Positions 1 to 3,717 of a stretch of 7,771 nucleotides of DNA are shown piece after piece. Position 1 is the stretch's first letter, and each line of letters begins with the position of its first letter. This stretch comes from Opitutales bacterium (lineage in GTDB: Bacteria; Verrucomicrobiota; Verrucomicrobiia; Opitutales; Intestinicryptomonadaceae). The DNA lies in NCBI GenBank assembly GCA_017633865.1, contig JAGBOM010000241.1, forward strand, positions 1-7,771, read 5' to 3'. A program made the translations under genes and the position numbers. Below the pieces are notes generated by a model. It was not told the DNA's origin. It saw only the letters and a list, made by a program, of their open reading frames with translations, and did not search any database.

Positions 1-2
1 AA

Positions 3-155
3 ATAAGCAGGCTATCCCCCGACTTGCAAAACGTGTGCAGGCTTCTTTCGGAATCCCGCAACGTAAGCGAAATCGCGCGGATTCTGAAAAGAAGCAGGAC
101 GACAATACACAAACAGATAAAGGAGATTCGGGATGCGCTGAAAGATTTCAGATAA
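3..155 (+). CDS. Sigma-70 region 4-like HTH protein, C-terminal part (5' end outside window)
   Basis: The frame is open from the left edge and ends at TAA 153-155, leaving 50 residues. The visible protein begins ISRLSPDLQNVCRLL, continues with a helix-turn-helix of the form NVSEIARILKRSRTTIHKQI, and ends with a short basic helix, EIRDALKDFR. The spacing 'LSPDLQ..C.LL....VSEIA..L..SRTTI...I.EIR.AL' is typical of sigma-70 region 4-like or ECF-like regulators. I recall such proteins being encoded upstream of DUF2924/serine recombinase pairs, but cannot verify this here. The role is inferred to be DNA binding or transcription initiation, perhaps of the downstream cassette; no core-binding region 2 can be seen because the N-terminus is missing. 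It lies 38 bases upstream of the next small ORF on the same strand. It could equally be a simple HTH regulator rather than a true sigma factor. Confidence 0.7.
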   Translation: MSRLSPDLQNVCRLLSESRNVSEIARILKRSRTTIHKQIKEIRDALKDFR

Positions 156-193
156 AATGGACACTTCGGCTTCCCCCTGCGTATAGGGCAAGC

Positions 194-394
194 ATGAAGG
201 AAAATAAAAATTCAGCCTCAGACGAATGCAGGCGCGTCGTTTCCATTCTTACAAACGGATTGATGCGCTGCGTGGAAAACATGTATAAGTCAAGTAATAT
301 CAGAATATTGACTAAAAATAAATCTTCGGGAAATGTCTCGAAAGAGCTTGGCTTTCCGAAAGACAAGAGCGTTAGTATGTTTCATGAAAATTAA
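194..394 (+). CDS. Small hypothetical protein of the recombinase cassette (66 aa)
   Basis: I do not recognise this protein. The chosen start is ATG 194, preceded by an AGGG (185-188) five bases upstream that could act as a weak ribosome site; the frame itself is open further upstream but there overlaps the HTH gene. The product begins MKENKNSASDECRRVVS, is basic and polar, has no membrane segment or signal peptide, and ends ELGFPKDKSVSMFHEN. A single amphipathic stretch (about residues 11-30, DECRRVVSILTNGLMRCVEN) looks helical. The stop codon overlaps the start of the DUF2924 gene by 11 bases, which argues for a real gene translated in series with it. Position between the HTH and DUF2924 genes suggests an accessory cassette protein. 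No function can be assigned. It might be non-coding spacer, so confidence is moderate. Confidence 0.5.
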   Translation: MKENKNSASDECRRVVSILTNGLMRCVENMYKSSNIRILTKNKSSGNVSKELGFPKDKSVSMFHEN

Positions 395-911
395 AAGCAT
401 AGACACTCTTTTTTGGCCAGGATACGACATTTCGGAAAAGACCAAATCCGAAATTAAATCCCTGTGCAGAATGGGTATAAATGAGCTTCGGACTAAATAC
501 TACGAAGTTTGCGGGTATAATTCCGGCGCGAGAAACAAGGATTTTCTTGTTCGAAAAATCGCATGGAAATTGCAATCGATCGAAACTTCAAAAGACATAA
601 AACCGGAAACACGGGAAAAGGCTTATTTGATAGCCGATTTTTCACGGCTAAAATTGAACAAGGCAAAAACTCCCTCCGTTGAATTGGTTGTCGGCAAGGA
701 TTTCGCAAAACGCAAATTGGAACTTGATAGAGATCCTCGCCTTCCCATGCCGGGAGCCTTGCTAAGCAAGATATTCAGGGGAAAACAGCACATAGTAAAG
801 GTTCTCGACAAAGGTTTTGAATACGAAAACGAGAAATTCAAAACGCTATCTTCAGTTGCGAAGAAAATAGCGGGGACAAATTGGAACGGATTCAAATTTT
901 TCAATTTATGA
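384..911 (+). CDS. DUF2924 domain protein, recombinase-associated (175 aa)
   Basis: The start is set at ATG 384, which overlaps the upstream ORF by 11 bases; an in-frame ATG at 333 would add 17 residues but runs deeper into that gene. The N-terminal half carries the DUF2924 signature 'MGINELRTKYYEVCGY...ARNKDFLVRKIAWKLQ' (about residues 30-64), matching the family pattern of ELR..Y.E..G followed by N..FL..+IA++LQ. The C-terminal part (about 131-175) reads RGKQHIVKVLDKGFEYENEK, then a segment with TLSSVAKKIAGTNWNGFKFF. This is the family's conserved ending: a small beta-rich module with 'G..+..L..+A..I.GT.WNG..FF'. Length is normal for the family and there are no stops. Its TGA overlaps the recombinase ATG (ATGA, 908-911), implying translational coupling. 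Known biology is sparse: DUF2924 has no assigned biochemical function that I know of. An accessory, DNA-recognition or directionality role for the recombinase is inferred only. Confidence 0.88.
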   Translation: MKIKSIDTLFWPGYDISEKTKSEIKSLCRMGINELRTKYYEVCGYNSGARNKDFLVRKIAWKLQSIETSKDIKPETREKAYLIADFSRLKLNKAKTPSVELVVGKDFAKRKLELDRDPRLPMPGALLSKIFRGKQHIVKVLDKGFEYENEKFKTLSSVAKKIAGTNWNGFKFFNL

Positions 912-2416
912 AAACAATCAAAGAAAAGAAAACACTCAGGTGCGCGATTTACACGAGAAAATCCGTATCCGAAGGGCTTGATATGGACTTTAACTCGCTG
1001 GACGCGCAGCGCGAGGCCGGATTAAATTATATCGCTTCCCAGAAGGCGGAAGGATGGATCCCAATCGCAAAACAATATGACGACGGGGGCTATACCGGCG
1101 GGAACATGGAGCGGCCCGCTTTGTCGGAGCTTCTTTCGGATATAAAAAAGGGGCTTGTAGACATGGTTGTTGTCTACAAAGTGGATCGGCTATCTCGTTC
1201 GCTTATGGATTTCGCAAAAATTATAGAGCTCTTTGAAAAACACAGCGTGTCCTTTGTTTCCGTAACGCAGCATTTCAATACAAAAGATTCAATGGGAAGG
1301 CTTACATTGAACATTCTTTTAAGCTTCGCCCAATTCGAAAGGGAGATTATATCGGAAAGGACGAGAGATAAAATCACCGCAGCCAGAAAAAAGGGCAAAT
1401 GGGTAGGAGGCATTCCCATTTTGGGATATGATATTTTATATGGCGGCAAAGGTGTCAAAATAAACGAGATTGAAGCCCAAAGGGTTCGCGAGATATTCCG
1501 GTTTTACAACGATTGCGGATCTTTGGGGCAAACCGTCGAATATCTTCGCAATAAGAATATCAGAACAAAGGAATGGATGTCCTTAAAGGGAAATAGAAAG
1601 GGCGGCCGCGACTTCTCGAAATCTACGGTAAACCGCCTCTTGAAAAACTGCGCGTATGTCGGGAAAATCAAAGTAGGCGGAGAGCTTTACACGGCGGAAT
1701 TCAAAGGGATTGTTCCCGATGAATTATTCTATTCCGTCCAAAACCGGCTGAAGGCGAATTGTATCGACAAGGGGGCAAGGCAGAGAAACCGCTATAAAGC
1801 CCTGCTTGCGGGCAAGCTCTTCTGCGGGAATTGCGGCAAGGTAATGGGGCATACTTACACGAGAAAATCCTCCGGCAAGATTTATCGATATTACGTTTGC
1901 GGGGAGGCGGCGCACAATGGATGGTCGAAATGTCCGTATCCGTCCGTTCCCGCTGAAGAGATTGAAAGCTTTGCAATAGACGAATTATCCCGCATTGCGG
2001 ACAACGAAAATCTGCTAGGCGAAGTCGCGGAAAATTTCAATTCGAAGAATAGGGAACTTCTGCTGGAAAATTCAAAGTTTATAGAATCTGCAAAGCTGGC
2101 TCTCGGCGCGATACGAGCCAATATTAAAAATGCAAACGATATCGCAAAACAGCGCTTTTTCGCGTCGCAGGAAGAGGATGCCTTAATATCCCTGGAAAAA
2201 GCCGAGCGCGAACGCGCGGAAATTTGCTCGCGAATTGAAATGAATGCGGAAGAGCTTAAAAAACTATTAAAGAATTTCAGGCAGATATGGGAAAACATAA
2301 CCTTCAACGAAAGAATAGAGTTGATAGATCTGCTTATTGAAAGAATAACAATCAAGGCGGAATTCGGAGACATTTTTATAACGTATAAAAATTCAAACAA
2401 GATATGGAAACTCTAA
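908..2416 (+). CDS. Large serine recombinase (site-specific resolvase/invertase family, 502 aa)
   Basis: Start ATG 908 is chosen because it forms an ATGA overlap with the DUF2924 stop; an upstream in-frame TTG at 881 is less likely. The enzyme would cut and rejoin DNA through a phosphoserine intermediate. Residues 11-165 form the resolvase catalytic domain: RCAIYTRKS with the probable nucleophile Ser19, NSLDAQRE (29-36), YDDGGYTGGN (57-66), YKVDRLSRS (90-98) and the QFEREIISERT helix. A recombinase DNA-binding domain follows (about 170-285). Next comes a zinc ribbon with Cys306, Cys309, Cys331 and Cys342 in LFCGNCG...YYVCG...KC. The C-terminal 130 residues are charged and helical, consistent with the coiled coil that controls directionality in large serine integrases, and end with the typical 'FNERIELIDLLIERITI'. 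Length and motifs are complete, so it is probably active. Its 3' end overlaps the next HTH gene by 13 bases. No target site can be proven from this window. Confidence 0.96.
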   Translation: MKTIKEKKTLRCAIYTRKSVSEGLDMDFNSLDAQREAGLNYIASQKAEGWIPIAKQYDDGGYTGGNMERPALSELLSDIKKGLVDMVVVYKVDRLSRSLMDFAKIIELFEKHSVSFVSVTQHFNTKDSMGRLTLNILLSFAQFEREIISERTRDKITAARKKGKWVGGIPILGYDILYGGKGVKINEIEAQRVREIFRFYNDCGSLGQTVEYLRNKNIRTKEWMSLKGNRKGGRDFSKSTVNRLLKNCAYVGKIKVGGELYTAEFKGIVPDELFYSVQNRLKANCIDKGARQRNRYKALLAGKLFCGNCGKVMGHTYTRKSSGKIYRYYVCGEAAHNGWSKCPYPSVPAEEIESFAIDELSRIADNENLLGEVAENFNSKNRELLLENSKFIESAKLALGAIRANIKNANDIAKQRFFASQEEDALISLEKAERERAEICSRIEMNAEELKKLLKNFRQIWENITFNERIELIDLLIERITIKAEFGDIFITYKNSNKIWKL

Positions 2417-2691
2417 CAATTCGCAGGAAAATACATTTCAAGCTCGGGCGCAACAACCGCAATAAAATTGTCCGAGGAACGCCGACGCCGATAGCAAGAA
2501 AGCCTTCCCGTTCTGCGGAGCTTATGGCTTTTGCCATTGTTTTTGACGATAGCCTTGAACAGGGAAAGTTCTCAAATCTATCGGATATTTGCATTGCCAC
2601 AGGATTGTCGCGCGCAGCAGTTTCAAGAATTATGAGATTCAGGTTAAAACCTCCGGAAGTTCAAGACAGGCTGATTTTTTGCACGAAATGA
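2404..2691 (+). CDS. Small HTH DNA-binding protein downstream of recombinase (95 aa)
   Basis: ATG 2404 lies inside the end of the recombinase gene, overlapping it by 13 bases, with no obvious Shine-Dalgarno site; translation is therefore probably coupled. The N-terminal 35 residues are strongly basic (METLTIRRKIHFKLGRNNRN, then RKPSR). A helix (about 37-54) follows, then a helix-turn-helix at 58-78, NLSDICIATGLSRAAVSRIM, and the tail FRLKPPEVQDRLIF. The pattern 'LA...G.SRA.VS+++.L.L.PP+VQ+..' resembles the HTH of ParB/KorB-like and related small regulators. I recall similar short proteins after recombinases of this subfamily, but that is memory and not checked here. The likely role is to bind DNA, either repressing the cassette or assisting recombination as an accessory or excision factor; the sequence cannot separate these. 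It is the last gene of the apparent operon. Confidence 0.8.
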   Translation: METLTIRRKIHFKLGRNNRNKIVRGTPTPIARKPSRSAELMAFAIVFDDSLEQGKFSNLSDICIATGLSRAAVSRIMRFRLKPPEVQDRLIFCTK

Positions 2692-2709
2692 GGTTCTTCT
2701 TGGGTATTT

Positions 2710-2745
2710 TGAGTGTCGTTTGCATCGAATGAAACGCTGAGTGTC
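2710..2745. repeat. 8-bp direct repeats flanking an imperfect hairpin
   Basis: TGAGTGTC occurs at 2710-2717 and again at 2738-2745. Between and partly overlapping them lies a hairpin: CGTTTGCAT (2717-2725) pairs with ATGAAACG (2729-2736), with one bulged G and a CGA loop. It sits 18 bases after the last cassette gene. No U-tract follows, so it is not an obvious terminator. It could be a recombinase core or accessory site, an operator for the adjacent HTH protein, or chance. Confidence 0.45.
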
Positions 2746-2763
2746 TCGCGATTTTTAAGCGAT

Positions 2764-2852
2764 AGAGAATTTCAGAGAATTTTGATGAAAAACAAATAAA
2801 TAAGCGGATTGTTCGCGGGAGCGTGCGGGACGTTTTTAGAAACAGAGAATTT
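2764..2852 (+). repeat. Three copies of AGAGAATTT
   Basis: The nonamer AGAGAATTT is found at 2764-2772, 2774-2782 and 2844-2852. The first two start exactly 10 bases apart, that is one helical turn on the same face of DNA; the third is 70 bases further on. This arrangement is compatible with cooperative protein binding but the element is short and AT-rich. Confidence 0.4.
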
Positions 2853-2888
2853 TATTTGGAATAGGTTGAGGAATTTGTATTTCGTAAA

Positions 2889-2908
2889 ATCCCCTAAAAA
2901 TGGGGGAT
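2889..2908. other. Small hairpin ATCCCC/GGGGAT
   Basis: ATCCCC at 2889-2894 and GGGGAT at 2903-2908 are perfect inverted repeats with an 8-base loop. Read on the minus strand it is followed by TTTT, so it may be a weak secondary terminator downstream of the tRNA. On the plus strand no T-run follows. Confidence 0.3.
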
Positions 2909-2948
2909 AGAGTGGTAGGCTTAGAGATTTTTTTCAAAATGTAGGCAT

Positions 2949-2982
2949 AAAAAAACCGTCTCGCTTTCGGCAAGACGGTTTT
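2949..2982. terminator. Bidirectional intrinsic terminator between cassette and tRNA-Asp
   Basis: AAAACCGTCT (2952-2961) and AGACGGTTTT (2973-2982) form a perfect 10-bp stem. On the minus strand the stem runs into seven T (complement of 2949-2955), an excellent terminator 15 bases past the tRNA 3' end. On the plus strand it is followed by TTTTCTTTT, so it may also stop transcription arriving from the recombinase cassette. Confidence 0.85.
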
Positions 2983-2996
2983 CTTTTCCAGTTAAA

Positions 2997-3073
2997 TGGC
3001 GGGATGGACGGGACTCGAACCCGCGAGCTCCGGCGTGACAGGCCAGCATTCTAACCAACTGAACTACCACCCC
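2997..3073 (-). tRNA. tRNA-Asp (anticodon GUC), CCA encoded
   Basis: On the minus strand the sequence folds as a full cloverleaf of 77 nt including the 3' CCA. The acceptor GGGGUGG pairs with CCAUCCC (one G-U). The D arm is GUUC/GAAU with loop AGUUGGUUA. The anticodon stem is CUGGC/GCCGG with loop CUGUCAC giving anticodon GUC. The variable loop is AGCUC, and the T stem is GCGGG/CCCGU with loop UUCGAGU. The discriminator base is G, as expected for aspartate. It is a single tRNA with its own probable promoter and terminator, transcribed towards the recombinase cassette. The 3' half shows no visible duplication in the window. Confidence 0.97.
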
Positions 3074-3089
3074 TATTTGAAAGTTTATA

Positions 3090-3117
3090 AAGCTACATCT
3101 TTTATTTTCTTTGTCAA
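3090..3117 (-). promoter_or_regulatory. Probable promoter of tRNA-Asp
   Basis: On the minus strand a perfect -35 hexamer TTGACA (3117-3112) is followed after 16 bases by TAGCTT (3095-3090), preceded by TG as in an extended -10. The predicted start would leave a leader of roughly 10 nt before the mature tRNA 5' end at 3073. A TATAAA a few bases further on is an alternative -10 but the spacing would be too long (22). A-rich tracts lie upstream of the -35 on this strand. Confidence 0.5.
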
Positions 3118-3412
3118 TTACTATTTTATTGGAGCGGGGCGTTTTTTATTTTCTTTTTATGTGTTCGGCAATTATTGCGGGATTTTTCTTTTTTTTCATT
3201 TTTTTCTGCGTTTTTTATTTTTAGGCGCGGTTTTAGTTTTTATGTAATTTTTTATTTGGGGCGTTTATTTTTGCGGGCGGGGCAAAGCCGCCAACATTTT
3301 ACTGTAAATAATTGGTTTATTGAAAGTTATATTAGATTTTTTAGAAAAAGGCGTTAAAAATTTTTTGCGGTGCCGATGAAGTTTTAGTATCAACTAAACA
3401 ATCAAAAAGTAT
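3118..3412. other. T-rich non-coding spacer
   Basis: The plus strand is dominated by T-runs, so frames here translate to phenylalanine-rich nonsense that I do not accept as genes. It contains two exact 14-base repeats (3139-3152 and 3208-3221), a GGCGG/CCGCC hairpin (3276-3292) with no T-run on either strand, and a weak -10-like TAGTAT (3385-3390) before the micro-ORF at 3413. Seen from the tRNA it supplies many A-tracts upstream of the promoter. Confidence 0.5.
3139..3221 (+). repeat. Exact 14-base direct repeat in T-rich spacer
   Basis: GCGTTTTTTATTTT is present at 3139-3152 and 3208-3221, 69 bases apart, with a decayed third form GCGTTTATTTTT at 3261-3272. Low complexity makes chance similarity possible; alternatively these are A-tract elements acting on the minus-strand tRNA promoter. 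Confidence 0.35.
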
Positions 3413-3517
3413 ATGTCAAAAAGCATGGATATAGGAACGATTCCCGAATGCTTAGCGGCTGTCTTAATTCTCGGCGGGGCGGCGTTGTGGTTTGTAATGT
3501 GGCGCAGGCGCAAATAA
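3413..3517 (+). CDS. 34-residue micro-ORF, single membrane segment with PEP-CTERM-like shape
   Basis: The frame runs from ATG 3413 to TAA 3515-3517; a stop at 3395-3397 closes it upstream, so it is not the tail of a longer intact gene. The product starts MSKSMDIGTIPE, then has a hydrophobic segment (about residues 14-30, LAAVLILGGAALWFVMW) and ends RRRK. This order, I/V-P-E then a membrane helix then an Arg cluster, copies the C-terminal PEP-CTERM sorting signal, except that Cys replaces the second Pro. No clear Shine-Dalgarno site precedes either ATG (3413 or 3425). A strong terminator begins 21 bases after the stop, which supports a transcript ending here. It may be a genuine small membrane protein, a type I toxin-like peptide, or the last remnant of a decayed PEP-CTERM gene. 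Inside-positive topology (Arg tail in the cytoplasm) is predicted. Confidence 0.45.
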   Translation: MSKSMDIGTIPECLAAVLILGGAALWFVMWRRRK

Positions 3518-3537
3518 AAATTGATTCGGAATATCGC

Positions 3538-3570
3538 AAGGCTCCTTTCGGAAGAAAGGGGCTTTTTTTT
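3538..3570 (+). terminator. Strong intrinsic terminator after the micro-ORF
   Basis: A 12-bp stem (3538-3549 with 3554-3565, including two G-U pairs) closed by a GGAA loop is followed by an unbroken run of T to 3570. It points to a plus-strand transcript arriving from the 3300-3517 region and isolates it from the fructanase gene downstream. Confidence 0.85.
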
Positions 3571-3582
3571 AGTATGCGCCGG

Positions 3583-3594
3583 GCTTTGCAAAGC
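3583..3594. promoter_or_regulatory. Perfect 12-bp palindrome, possible operator
   Basis: GCTTTGCAAAGC reads the same on both strands. It lies between the terminator and the promoter of the GH32 gene, about 46 bases upstream of the -35 box. A CG-poor palindrome with TTTGCAAA at its core is the general shape of LacI-family or other dimeric regulator sites, but no regulator gene is in view and chance cannot be excluded. Confidence 0.35.
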
Positions 3595-3640
3595 TAAAAT
3601 CCGCTGTTTTGTATCGCGCGGGAAACTGGAAAATAAAGGA

Positions 3641-3669
3641 TTGACGCGAAGTTTCAGAATTGTTTTGAT
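3641..3669 (+). promoter_or_regulatory. Probable promoter of the GH32 gene
   Basis: TTGACG (3641-3646) and TTTGAT (3664-3669) are separated by 17 bases, a good sigma-70-type arrangement. Transcription would start near 3676 and give a leader of about 42 nt. A perfect TATAAT at 3693-3698 lacks a -35 at suitable distance and would put the ribosome site at the very 5' end. Confidence 0.5.
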
Positions 3670-3705
3670 GTCGGCGTTCTCGGGTTTGGAAATATAATTT
3701 GAAAC

Positions 3706-3711
3706 GGGAGG
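3706..3711 (+). promoter_or_regulatory. Ribosome binding site of the GH32 gene
   Basis: GGGAGG followed after six bases by ATG 3718 is a strong Shine-Dalgarno site and fixes this start, which also places a signal peptide at the N-terminus. Confidence 0.85.
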
Positions 3712-3717
3712 AATATT

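Larger units (their letters stand above)
2692..2948. other. Non-coding spacer between recombinase cassette and tRNA-Asp
   Basis: No supportable gene was seen on either strand. The stretch is AT-rich and holds a repeat-flanked hairpin (2710-2745), three copies of a nonamer (2764-2852) and a small C4/G4 hairpin (2889-2908). It is the likely place for the right boundary of the mobile cassette or for control sites, but no boundary can be fixed without an empty-site comparison. Confidence 0.6.

Noticed and set aside
35..193. Extended N-terminus of the 66-aa ORF back to a GTG at 35
   Set aside because: It would overlap the HTH/sigma-like reading frame, which is clearly the coding one up to 155; ATG 194 is the sensible start.
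881..907. TTG 881 as start of the recombinase
   Set aside because: ATG 908 forms the usual ATGA coupling with DUF2924 and the catalytic domain begins shortly after it.
2997..3073. tRNA-Asp 3' end as attachment site for the cassette
   Set aside because: Large serine recombinases do not typically use tRNA genes, and no duplicate of the tRNA 3' end was seen in the window.
2996..3247. 83-codon plus-strand ORF starting MAGWTGLEPASSGVTGQHSN
   Set aside because: It is the antisense reading of the tRNA-Asp gene followed by T-rich spacer, a well-known false protein type.
3276..3292. GGCGG/CCGCC hairpin as a terminator
   Set aside because: No T-run follows the stem on either strand.
3175..3357. 60-codon phenylalanine-rich plus-strand ORF
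   Set aside because: Created by T-runs in low-complexity spacer; no ribosome site, no domain.
3693..3698. TATAAT as -10 of the GH32 promoter
   Set aside because: No -35 at 16-18 bases; it would place the start of the message at the Shine-Dalgarno site.
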